A DNA stretch of 64,000 nucleotides from Lomentospora prolificans (lineage: Eukaryota > Ascomycota > Sordariomycetes > Microascales > Microascaceae), in NCBI GenBank assembly GCA_029532625.1, contig JARFXM010000009.1, positions 124,001 to 188,000 of the forward strand, written 5' to 3'. This document shows positions 1-9,992 of the stretch, in pieces; within the stretch, counting starts at the first letter, position 1, and each line of letters opens with the position of its first letter. The notes under the pieces were generated by a model that saw only the letters and a list, made by a program, of their open reading frames with translations, had not been told where the DNA came from and did no database searches. Made by a program: the position numbers and the translations under genes.

Positions 1-354
1 ATCTGGGAGATGGGTGGTCAGATTACATCGGGTATTTTGCTAGGTGAATTTGGCTAAAGGCGGAGAGGCGTCTGGAGATTGAGCTTATTATGGATTAGAG
101 AAAAGTAAACAAGTGCCAGCCAGATTTGACTTGTAGATAACTAGAGTAAGTTGCAACGTAGGACAACCTTTCCTTCAGTCGCTCGCCTATATAGCGCACG
201 TCTTATTCCCTGGCCTAATCATAGCCGTCATTTAATCCCCAGTGGATTAGACGTTTCCCTGTGGCGAATGCACCTTGTTCACCGTTTCCCCCCTTATTTC
301 AGCCCATTCGGTGGTTGAGCTGCCCTCACAAAGCTGCAGCCCCGAATAGAGGTC
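1..354. other. Upstream region of the haem protein gene
   Basis: No gene is visible. The stretch is the presumed promoter and leader of the gene starting at 355. A GGCTAAA heptamer lies at 52-58 (listed separately). Nothing else stands out. Confidence 0.5.
52..58 (+). promoter_or_regulatory. Possible Xyr1/XlnR-type site GGCTAAA
   Basis: The heptamer GGCTAAA lies about 300 bp upstream of the start codon of the CDH-type cytochrome gene. GGCTAAA/GGCTAR is the known binding consensus of the xylanase regulator XlnR/Xyr1 in ascomycetes, which controls lignocellulose genes. One 7-mer in about 350 bp can occur by chance, so this is only a candidate. Confidence 0.25.
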
Positions 355-1204
355 ATGAAGGCGACTTTATTGATGGGGAGTCTCATCGGGCTCGTCACGG
401 CATTCCCCGCCCCGGACTCCACCCCGGACGCCACCTTAATCGAGAAGCGCCAAAAGATTACCGTTGGGCGATGGTGCAGTCCCCAGACAAGCCTATGCTA
501 CATGGACTACACGACCGAGACCCGAACGTCCTTTAGAGTAGCCATCCCTGATAGCGCTACCGCCGGGACTGCCTTCGACATCGCCATTCAGATCGTTGCG
601 CCCGTAAACCAGGGCTGGACTGGAATCTCGTGGGGAGCGTCCATGATGGATGCTCCCCTCACCGTCACTTGGCAGAATGGGCAAGCCCCGGTTCTGTCCT
701 CGCGCTGGTCCACGTGAGTCTGAGCAGTCTCTCCCGCTACCGGCCTTCTCCACTGGCCTGCCTTTCGCTGTGTTGAGTATCTAGAATCAGGAATCGCCTG
801 TTTCTGGGGGCGTTGTGGACAGGACGCGGTTGTCGGTTCAAGCTGGCTAACACTGCTTCTCTCCCGGATATAGTAGCCGACAAATGCCGACAATATACAA
901 TCAAGCGACTTATACGATCCTCCAGGATACCGGCGTTAACGGCACTCACTACACCCTCAGCGCCATCTGCAAGGGATGCAGTTCTTGGACGCGGACGAGC
1001 GGAAGCGTCAAGACTCTCTCACCGACAGGTGGTTTGAGGCTTGCGTGGGTGGCGAACACGCAGATGAACTCAGTCGGTCAGCGGGCCAACCCGGCGTCGA
1101 CCATCGAGTATCACCCTTACCTTGGATATGTTGACGGAAGTTTCAACGATGCAAGGGTGCCTGCTGCGCAGTTCCAAGCTGCGGCTGCCATGGTGCGGCC
1201 ATGA
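355..1204 (+). CDS. Secreted CDH-type cytochrome (AA8-like haem domain) protein
   Basis: Two exons, 355-713 and 874-1204 (or 877, an in-frame alternative acceptor), give about 230 residues. The N-terminus is a signal peptide followed by a short pro-segment ending in a Lys-Arg Kex2-type site (IEKRQ). The rest is a single beta-sandwich domain resembling the cytochrome domain of cellobiose dehydrogenase: an N-terminal WCSPQTSLCYMDY segment, a WGASMMDAPLTVTW segment that could supply the Met haem ligand, and a late YHPYLGYVDGSF segment that could supply the His. No flavin dehydrogenase domain or cellulose-binding module follows, as the stop comes directly after the domain. Such stand-alone domains are thought to shuttle electrons outside the cell, for example to LPMOs such as the one at 31.5 kb. 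The family call is from motif resemblance; the haem ligands are inferred. Confidence 0.72.
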
Positions 1205-2090
1205 GCAGAGTGTCCGAACAACTCTGTGCATAATATTTGGCTCGCTCGTTTTATGTTTTCCATATCATAGGAAAGCATGATGGGAACCATGCTAATTGGT
1301 ATCCGCCGCTGGCCGAGATAGCTAGAGCTACATCTGTAAACTTGGCTAATTGTTCCGGTTCAATCCACATGTTAACCATGATCCCCGATCCTTAACTGTT
1401 CCTTGTCGACTTCTCGATAGGAGCAAGGATAAAGTTGGGGCCGAAGACATTCCCATTGTCCATACGAAAGCCGCGAACGTGCGCGGCTTTTTTGTGATAA
1501 TAGCGATTTCTTCAATCAGTTGGGGGATAGAACGACGGGAGGACGCGACCGAGTCTTGTGGCTTGTCTAGTCGTCGTACTGGATCACGATACTTACTGCT
1601 AGAAGCCCACTGCTGCTGCTGGGGCTGCAATCCTCAAGCCTCTACAGTAGGGAGCGCATCAAACCAAGATTGAGTATAGATTTCGCCGGCGACATGTGGG
1701 AAATACTCGGCAAGGATGAAGGTCAGTGTGCTGCAATGGACTACTCCTTGGGACATGCAATTTTGGAGCCGTGGGCACGGCCGCGAGCATCGCTGCATGT
1801 AGCTAGGACGTTTGAGCAAGTATTGACAGTAGAGCAATAGACCTCGCGTTCGTCAAAAGACACAGATGGTTGAGAGATCCAGTTTCGATGGACGTCTCCA
1901 AAATCCTTGGACTCATCGAGCAACCTGGAGATGATTCATATAATCATATAATCGGACCACGCACGTCAATGAGGCAATGTTATGCGTCTCGATTATTATT
2001 AGACAATGAAATTCAAGACAGGGAAACTCGTAAAATGATGATACGCGTAGAAACCTCATCCAATCCACTCCTGCTCAGCAGTACCCAATC
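1205..2090. other. Intergenic, no gene seen
   Basis: This lies between the 3' ends of two convergent genes. Open frames are short and lack recognisable domains. It contains a perfect 9-bp hairpin followed by T residues at 1467-1493 (listed separately). Confidence 0.5.
1467..1493 (+). terminator. Hairpin plus T-run resembling an intrinsic terminator
   Basis: AAAGCCGCG (1467-1475) and CGCGGCTTT (1482-1490) form a perfect 9-bp stem around a 6-nt loop, and the T-run continues to 1493. In bacteria this would be read as a rho-independent terminator. In fungal nuclear DNA it has no assigned role, and chance or an old bacterial insertion are both possible. Confidence 0.3.
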
Positions 2091-3737
2091 CTAATAACAC
2101 CCTGGTCGCTCTGCTACCTCCTTACAGCCGTCCTTACCCAGAGTCCAGGCGTCACAAAGTAGATTACACGACTGGCCAGGCTCGACGAAGACGCGGCCTT
2201 CCTGAGAGATGGGCGAGAACCAGGGCAACCTCATCTGTGGCTTATCTAGCGGCGCCCTGAAACCGTGGCGGCAGGCACAGTAATGCTTCCCGGCGCTGGC
2301 CGCCGTTCCGCCTTCGACGGTGATGCAGCTTGTGGTTTGGTCGCAAAAGTTGAATCGTGGATCGGGGTCGCAAGTTTGGATGCACGTAACTCTCTTGCAG
2401 TCCGTTCCGCACGTTGCGCTCCCCGAAGGGCCGTCGTCGCATTCTTCGCCTGTCTCCACTCGCCCATTGCCACAGACTGGCCTTCTCTTGCAGTCTTCTG
2501 TGCAGGTGGTGTCGCTTCCATCGCATCCAGGATCGCATTCCTCGCCGTTACTGGGTGAGAGGATCCCGTCACCGCAGATACCTTTCCCGAAACATTGCTC
2601 ATGGTAAATTTCGCATACCCGTGTGAGATCGAAGATGGTGGGTTTTTCCGTGCGTCCAACCCTCACAGCGGGAGTAACACCAATCAGCGGGGGCTGACTC
2701 GAGGATATGGCAAATGAGTCCTCGAAGTAGTGCATGACTGAATTGGTATCGTACGGGCCCTCCCAATTGTGGGCGGCAGGATTGTTCCTGTACTCAAAGG
2801 CACACCCCCATCCATCGCAAGGGATTGTGCACACGGGGTGAACGCCTTCGCGGTCTTCAATGCGGGAGCAATCAAGTGTGAAATAACTGTCTCTGTCCCA
2901 CCTTTGGTGCTCATGGAAGAGGCCGAGCGCTATTAGTGGATGTCAGCCGCAAGCAATGTCAAGAACCCAGAGGGTCTTTGGGGCCCGCTAATACTTACTG
3001 TGGCCAATCTCGTGAACGTAGGTTCCCAATGAGCGGCAGCCGATGGAAATGACGCTGGCCTTTTGTGTGTTTGCCCTACCTACTGGCGACCAAGAAACAC
3101 ATCCCTCAATGAGACTAACGGTGATACGTTCAGCCGCAGTCAGGGCCAAGGGGTCATAGTTGTGGTCTGTCAACTCGTGCATGTTTAGCCAAGGTAGACG
3201 GTCCGTCCAGATCTTGACGGCATCTCTGAATGTTTGCTTCCTTCGCTCGGCAGCAGGGGCGTCGAGGAAGACGGACACATCCGCATCGCTAAATGTGTAT
3301 GGTATGTTGGCGTTGGGCCAGCGACCATTGGGATCCCTCCTCGAAAGAGCACGCTTTTCAACAAGCGGCAAGGCGCCGTCGAGTTGCTCTCTCCGTGCGA
3401 AAAGAGCCGGGATATTAGTCCCCTGGTCGGGAACAGTGTCCTGGACTATTTCATCCTCGGTTCCGTAGACGATGTCGCCGTCAATAATGGCGAGACCATC
3501 AAAGACGACGTAAGAAACCCGCTCCCGGATCGTGGTCAGGTTGTTCTCGGGGCCACAGCCGGAGTAGACTTGATACTCTATTGTGACGGTGGTTAGGTTA
3601 TATTCAGGGTTAGCGAAGGCAGTCGGGTTCTCTGCTATTCCATTGCCGGCGTCTGTGTCTACGTTGCTCTGGGCGGCACAGACAGGGATCTGAGCGAGGA
3701 GTAGCACGCCAGCTGTGAGGATGGATGTTGGCCACAT
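2091..3737 (-). CDS. Secreted astacin-like zinc metalloprotease (M12A) with Cys-rich tail
   Basis: Exon 1 runs 3737-2999 and exon 2 runs 2929-2091, giving 525 residues. The ATG at 3737 is chosen because it opens directly on a signal peptide (MWPTSILTAGVLLLAQ). A pro-region with Kex2-type Lys-Arg pairs precedes the catalytic domain (start near RWPNANIPYTF). Splicing the single intron creates the full astacin zinc signature HEIGHTLGLFHEHQ (about 242-255), and the Met-turn SVMHY follows. After the protease come repeated CGDG...GEECD and CGNG...GEECDDG segments, typical of DUF4215/myxococcal Cys-rich repeats, then further Cys-rich sequence to the end. It should be an extracellular endopeptidase. 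Substrate is unknown. The Cys-rich tail may bind a surface or partner, which is inference. Confidence 0.88.
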
Positions 3738-4520
3738 GGTGAAGGCTTCTTGAGGTTTACGGGCCTGTCCGGCGAAATGTGGAGTTAGACTGCATATCAC
3801 CGAGTCGAGAAGAGTAAAGCTGGACCCGGTGTTTAAATAACGGGCGTCGAACGTCAATATTATTCATTAGGCTATGAGCTTGATCTTGGGTTGCACAGGC
3901 GTAGCTCTTGGCTCTGATCATAGGGCTACTCTGCCTGGACGAGTTTGGCCAGAAACGACACTCCATGGGATTTGACAGCCAATCAACAATCTACAGTGAG
4001 AGTCATGGGTTCACTGCCACTCTCGACGAGTATCATTCCAGAGAGCTGCGATGACTATTTGGTGTCCAAGCCCGATGACATGCCGCCCGAGAGAAGCCTA
4101 AAATGTCACTGCTACTGACAAAGCAGTAAGTGGATTGGACGGTGCTGTGGTGTTTGAGTCTGGTCTGACACTGGCGTTCGGAGATTGGTTCAGTTGTGGT
4201 GACACTAGCCTCAGCCCTAGCTGAAGCCGAAAGGTGATTTGAAGCTGGCACTGACAGCTGGTTTCATTCACCTTCACTTTGGTAGGTCTCGCTGGAACCG
4301 CACTGCCACCTCTCTATACCCTCGCATGCAAGTTGCGTCGAGTGGTACAAATGCGTAGCGCCAAGCTGATAGTAGGCTCCTGCATGCAAGCCCAACAACA
4401 CATGGTGTATAATATATCACCCTCTGGCTCTTTCGAGACGTCCACACTCGCGCGGCGACCATCTCAAAAACAGTCGGCTCAAGGACAATTCCACCTCCAA
4501 AAGCCTCCAGAAATTTTAGG
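3738..4520. other. Divergent promoter region
   Basis: This separates the metalloprotease (minus) from the membrane protein gene (plus). No open frame in it shows a recognisable domain. Confidence 0.5.
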
Positions 4521-5278
4521 ATGCCTTCTCCATATCCGAGGATTCCTCTTTATATCACCAAGGCGCTGCAGCTGGCGGCGTCTTGTGTAGTGGCCGGTGT
4601 CATGTTTTATTTTATCGGCCATCTCAACAAGAACGGCCATGCCCTTCCCTGGATGTTTTATTTTGTGAGAAAACACCATGGACAGGAAATTCTTCCGAGA
4701 ACGCGAGGCTAATCATTGCGCTACACTAGCTTCAAGGGTCCGCCCTAGCCACCATCATCTCCGTCGTCCTAACGAGGGTTTGGATCCGCTTTCGCGGACA
4801 AATACCCCTCGTGAGCTGCTTTATCAATGCTCTTTTGACGGGTCTCTGGGCTTCTGGGTTCGGCTTGCTCCTTGATGCTCTCAAAGAAGACATTATGACC
4901 CCATGCACCGTAGTATACTGGGGTGGTGATCAAGGCGTTATGATATGCAGCCTATACAAGGCGCTCATCATTGCCTCAGGAGTTGGACTGTAAGTTTCCC
5001 AACTATTATTGCCGGCCTTTCTTTTTTTTTTTTTTTTTTTCAAGCAAATAATAAGCCAGAACCTAAAGTTAATTTGCCCTAGCTTGGCCTCGGCTATCAT
5101 GGCAATTTTGGATGAGCTTGCCTGGCGGAAGATGAAACAACGCGCAGCGGAAATGGATGACCGCCAGAGACTCCTCCATAAAATTGATGGTAATAGCACA
5201 ACCGAGTATATGCCTGTATGGAGCGGCCAATCTCGCGCACCTCCAGGGCTTGAACCTACTCGTGAAGAGCAACTGTAG
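4521..5278 (+). CDS. Four-helix MARVEL-like membrane protein
   Basis: Three exons, 4521-4664, 4730-4989 and 5083-5278, give 199 residues. The second intron carries a T-rich run near its 5' end. Four hydrophobic segments are visible: one at about 10-33 (YITKALQLAASCVVAGVMFY), one at about 50-66, one at about 80-98 (CFINALLTGLWASGFGLLLD) and one at about 118-145. A charged tail (about 150-199) follows. Small four-helix proteins of this layout, with a short N-terminal SPYPRIPLY-like stretch, are common in ascomycetes and are often annotated as MARVEL-domain proteins. The function of those proteins is mostly unknown. The splice model is strong because the frame is open across both joins. The family name is tentative. 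Confidence 0.65.
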
Positions 5279-5847
5279 TGGAGGAAATGGTGGGTACAAG
5301 GCATTTTCTCATCAGAGCTCAAGATGCCGGATGCTAATTCCAAATCTAGTAGCTTTCCGCCCCGAGGAGCCTGTGAAGCGACAAGACGGTTAGCTGGGGT
5401 TATAACTTGGCTCTTGACCATGAGAGGGCGGGCCTAAACGAGGCACAGTATGTCAAACTACGGAGTTATTTTCTCAAATTGATGATATCAAGCTCTCTGT
5501 AATACGCTCGTTTGGAGTACGCGACATATCACGGCATGGAGGCGTAAGGAGCAGACATCCGATGGGGACGGAGGAAGATGTCATAATGCTCATCCGCAAC
5601 GACAGCTACGGCATGGATAGGCAAGTTTTACAAGCGTAGGATATTGAGAGAGAGTTCTTGGGAGCGAAACAGGCATTCGGGCGGGAGGTTTCTGATATTT
5701 ATCAAGTCCGTAGTTCATCTTAGACAATCATGCTCAATCTGTGCGCTTGCAAGTGATGTGATATAATATCTCACGACCTAGAAACATAATGAAGTGTTCT
5801 GCGCTACCCCCCGACTTAGACAAGAACCGCGATTCAGTGGGATTTCC
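5279..5847. other. Intergenic, convergent 3' regions
   Basis: No gene is recognised between the MARVEL-like gene and the MAPEG gene. Confidence 0.5.
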
Positions 5848-6348
5848 TTATTTCAATGCGTACACGAGCCTTCCGAAAAGCCCAACCAGAGTCACCTCGC
5901 TGAGTGCGAAGAGACCGAATCGCAAAGGAATGTTATTTCTCAGCGCCTGAACAAGGCTGTGCGCGACACGAATGCCAACGTAGGCCCAGGCAATCTTATT
6001 CTCAATGGCCAAGTCCTTGACGCGAGATGTCGCCTGGAGAACAGCGAGCGAAAGGGCGATGGCGTAGAAGCGAGTAGGGGCTTCGTGAAGGTGGTTGTAG
6101 TTATCGGCTAGCTCAGAGTCAGCGAACTATGACGCAGTGGAGTCAAACATTTAGCATCCGGCTATTAGTGACTCACCCTTCCACCTGATGCTGGCGGGGA
6201 TGCTTTTATTCATCTCTTCCTTCGTGATGGTTGGGGGGAGCCGGACGCCCTTGAGTGCGGGAAGACGCGTCTTGTACATCCAGAGCTCCATCGCAAAGGT
6301 CCAGCCAACGAGGGCGGCAACGGGACGAATCATGGACGGAGTTTCCAT
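5848..6348 (-). CDS. MAPEG-family membrane protein
   Basis: Exon 1 (6348-6177) and exon 2 (6107-5848) encode 143 residues, the usual length of the family. The acceptor is fixed by the join itself: only the AG at 6109-6108 keeps the frame, and it yields WKADNYNHLHEAP, the conserved MAPEG core. Other conserved parts are GWTFAMELWMYKTRLPAL near the N-terminus and RFYAIALSLAVLQ in the second helix. Four membrane helices are expected. MAPEG proteins are membrane enzymes of eicosanoid and glutathione metabolism (microsomal glutathione transferase type). Fungal members are mostly uncharacterised, so a glutathione-dependent detoxification role is only inferred. Confidence 0.85.
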
Positions 6349-7015
6349 TTTCGGTTTTTTTCTTTTATTTTTCTTTTGTTACCTGGAGGATCAGATATTG
6401 TTTCTCGTGGATTATACTCGCCAATGGATGGATTCGATGGGTTGAACGATGGTTTTCTAGTTCTCCAGGGGTTAAAGGAAGCTCGGCAAACACAAGGGTT
6501 GATATAGCCACTGAAATTAACCGCGGCTTATGCCGGTTTTGTCGATTTGTTTGGTCCGTGCGCAAATGAATCGGCGTCGGGAGCATCGGGCTGATAATCA
6601 CTCCGTGCTGCCAAGGCTGGAGCTCAGCAAACGATGATGGTCGACAGTGACACCAAGTTGGAATGGGGTTGTTCTGTTTTCTTCACCTGAAAACATAATA
6701 CTCGGGCGAGAACTTAGCATCACCATCTGCACTGGTGCGACACTGTTTATGAAAAAAAGAAAAAAGAAAGAACAAATTGATCCTTGTATTAATTGGAGGA
6801 AATGAATATGCGATGTTTGAAAGATCTCATGCTGTCCGTCCTCGATCATCTTGTGCGCCCTTCGAGGGATCCCAGGGGATGCTGTAATGACTCATCCCCA
6901 AATATGTGCTTTTTTGTTCGTTATTAATATCCGCCCTGGCATTTCACCTCTCATTTGATCAGTTCACACATCAAATTATAATAACCCGCCTTTTTAGCAA
7001 CACTCCGTAATATCA
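6349..7015. other. Divergent promoter region
   Basis: This lies between the MAPEG gene (minus) and the methyltransferase gene (plus). It is AT-rich in places and no gene is recognised. Confidence 0.5.
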
Positions 7016-7741
7016 ATGGAGAAAGACGATTCGCTGAAACGCGCGCGGTACGCCAGACTGATGTGGAATGCGCCGCTTTCAAAACAACACGCATCGGAGC
7101 TTTTAGACCGCCTTAACCTGTCCTCTGCAACTGCCATTGTCGATCTAGGTTGCGGCTGGGGAGAAGTGCTTCTACAGGCAGTATCATCACAATCCGAGCG
7201 CAGCCTCGCAGCCACCGGTGTTGACACGGATCCGATAGTCCTAGCTCGAGCAAGGCATAATGCCTTGGATCGTGGCCTTGACGTCACATTTGTCGAGCAG
7301 TCAGCGAAACTATGGCATGCTACCGCCGATAGAGCAATCTGCATCGGCTCGTCCCATACGCTCGGTGGCACCCGCGCGATGCTAGAGCAACTTGCTGTCA
7401 TTGTTCCCGAGGGGAGGGTGCTGATTGGGGAGACTTGCTGGGAGCGCACTCCTACTGAAGCAGCCGCAGTCATCTTCGGTGACGAGACGATGCGGCTGGC
7501 GGATCTGGTGGCCATGTGTCGCGAAACGGGATGGAAAGTGCTACACGTTAGCACCGCTGACCAGCGTGAATGGGATGATTTCGAGTCGGGCCATCGCGCG
7601 GGGCCCCGTGAATGGCTTCTAGAGAACTCGGGAGACCCCCGAGCGGCTGAGGTGCAGGCGGAACAGGACAGAAGAGAAGACGAGTACCTTACAGTTTACC
7701 GTGGTGTATTAAGCTTTGCATATCTTGTCCTTGCAAGATGA
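7016..7741 (+). CDS. Class I SAM-dependent methyltransferase, intronless
   Basis: A single open frame of 241 residues. SAM-binding motif I is VDLGCGWGE (about 42-50), followed by the acidic end of beta-2 (TGVDTDP) and a post-I region typical of Rossmann-fold methyltransferases. The N-terminal part (RYARLMWNAPLSKQHASELLDRL) positions a helix over the SAM pocket, as in many small-molecule methyltransferases. No targeting signal is seen, so it is probably cytosolic. The substrate cannot be told. The lack of introns and the bacterial-like compactness would fit transfer from bacteria, but fungal intronless methyltransferases are common. Confidence 0.8.
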   Translation: MEKDDSLKRARYARLMWNAPLSKQHASELLDRLNLSSATAIVDLGCGWGEVLLQAVSSQSERSLAATGVDTDPIVLARARHNALDRGLDVTFVEQSAKLWHATADRAICIGSSHTLGGTRAMLEQLAVIVPEGRVLIGETCWERTPTEAAAVIFGDETMRLADLVAMCRETGWKVLHVSTADQREWDDFESGHRAGPREWLLENSGDPRAAEVQAEQDRREDEYLTVYRGVLSFAYLVLAR

Positions 7742-8073
7742 TGCTCGAGGTTTCGGCCCGACAGGATGCGCAATCGAACCTGAGTTAGTTATCAAAGTCG
7801 AGAACACTTGCTGAAACCCCTACCTGTGATCTGTGACGTCAATTTACACTTTGTGATAACTAATAGTCTTCCATGCTGAGACATAATATTACCTCTTAGT
7901 ATATAGTCACAAGCGGTGGTTTGCCCACTTTGCCCTCCACTGGAAATCTGGGCAGTCAAGGGAGATGCGTTTATTAATTTCTATGAGCAAGGTAGGACTT
8001 TGATCTACTCTGCTGCTGCGTCCATAGCAATCAGCCTTGTTAATATTAATTCCCTTCCGCCAGTGGGGTCCTT
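7742..8073. other. Intergenic, convergent 3' regions
   Basis: A short stretch between the methyltransferase stop and the PL4 lyase stop. Nothing is recognised. Confidence 0.5.
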
Positions 8074-9992
8074 TTACACTAGCATATCAATAGCATCAAA
8101 GGCAACTCCACCGCTGAGATATCCAGAGCCGGTGCTTCCGGTCACAATGTTGATGGTGAGGACCTGCCACTCGCTCGTGCTCTGCTTGAATGCGCTGGAG
8201 GGGACGGTGTACTCGAGCTTGACGTTGTTGCCTCGGTACGTGCCCACTGTAAGACTTCGCGTCTTGGCCTGGTTGGTAGCTGCGGGGACGGCGGCGGACC
8301 AGCTGTTTACCGAAATGGTAGGGCGGCCGTTGATGTAAGCTTCGGTGATACCGATGCGGATCTTGTGGTCCTTGGCGAGCTGATCCTGGGTGAGGCGGAA
8401 GTAGATGATGTGGTTGTTGTTGATGTCCTGCCACATGTAGCCGGGGAAGCCGTTGGTGGCGGTCGTGCCGACGATGAAATTGGCGGGATCCCAGCTAGCG
8501 AGACGCTTATCGGACGGGTGCATATAGGTAGGCTTCATAGGCTCGTCCTCGAAGTTGAGGAAGCCGCGCGGAGTGCCATCCCACTCACCGATGCGCCAGA
8601 TGACGGCATCGTCAGCGGGGTCGACGGGGGTGATGGTGTGGACGGCGGTGCCAGCACCCTTGTTGACGGTAACCGAGCCGGTGTAAACCTCGAGCTCGTC
8701 CTTGTAGACGGTCAGGGTGTAGGTACCGGGAATTATCTTCTTGATCGACCAGGCACCACCGCTCGAAGCAGCCGTACCCCAGTACTGAGCGTTGGCATTG
8801 GAAAGGCCCACGGTGTAAGTGTAGCCGGATTTCATGTTGGCAATGCCAACACCAGCAGCATATCCACGGTCACCCCACTTGGTCCATCCGTCGAGCTAAT
8901 ATAATACAAACAGTCAGCTGTGCTTCATTGCAGATGACTTAACTCTGCTATAACACTACTTACGCCGAGGTCGTCAATCCAAGTCCAGTCGGCGTTGCGA
9001 GCAAAGAGGTTAGTGTTGGGGGGGTTGCCTCCGTCCACGAAGGATAGGACAGTAGGACCCTGGAGACCGAGGCGCATGGGGTCGGTATGACCCATGTTGT
9101 AATAATAAATCTCGTACAAGTCTTCGCCGGTAGTATCCGCGCGGGTGAGAAGAGAGCGGAAGAAGGGACCTCCAGATGCCTTCTCGTGGTTGGAACGGAT
9201 TAGGTAGAGGCCGACGTTGCCGTTGGTGCGACCGATGTAGTCGTCTGAACAAGGTGTTATTATCTACACCTCTGATCTAAATAAATGGGACTGGTGGACT
9301 CACAGTCAATGGTACGGCCATAAGTGTTGCCTTGGTAGTGCTTGCTCTTGGTGATACCGGCGCTGTTGATGCTGACATCGGAGGCTTCAATGTACGAGCT
9401 TCCAGCGTCATAGAAATCTAAATTCGAGGCTTATTAGCTTCAAAGACGGGTTTCATGCCATGTTCCATTATTATTTGACCCACCAGCGTCAGTAGAAGCG
9501 TGGCTGAAGATGCCGCTCTTGATGCGGACAATGTACCTCATGGCCGAAACACTATCGTCAGCCTTGTTGGTGAAGAGGTAGACATTATTGTTTCCGTAGC
9601 GCATCACGATGTAGTGCTTGAGAGTTCCGTACTGAACGGACACCTTAATGACGTTGGTGCCGTACATGGCGATGGAAACCGTGCTGGATCCAAGGCCAGA
9701 CTCAACGTGGCTGCGGAAGAGACGGATGGTATTAATATTAAAGCCTGCGAGAACACTCAAAACCGGGAAGAATCGTCGATCCCACTACTCACGTATTCTT
9801 GCCGCCCCAACCATTGAACTCCTGCCCCTTGTACTTGATGGAATTGATGTCGCCATTGGTCTTGCTGACGCTGATGACGAGGTTAGAGCCAGAGTCGATG
9901 ATATAGTTGCCACCAGAGTCTGTATAACCCCAAGCGGCCAGGACGACGGCGGGCCAGAACAAGAACGCGCAGAGAGCCGTGAGGATCAACAT
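8074..9992 (-). CDS. Rhamnogalacturonan lyase, PL4 family
   Basis: Five exons: 9992-9793, 9710-9484, 9417-9304, 9244-8964 and 8895-8074. All joins are in frame and give 547 residues. The signal peptide is at 1 to about 19. The N-terminal domain opens WGYTDSGGNYIIDSG, the usual start of secreted PL4 enzymes. The middle carries SKHYQGNTYGRTID and an YIGRTNGNVGLYLIRSN stretch. The second half has the fibronectin-III-like and carbohydrate-binding-like domains typical of PL4 (GYTYTVGLSNANAQYWGTA; then IWRIGEWDGTPRGFLN). The enzyme cleaves the rhamnogalacturonan I backbone of pectin by beta-elimination outside the cell. Length matches known fungal PL4 enzymes (about 500-560). Confidence 0.93.
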
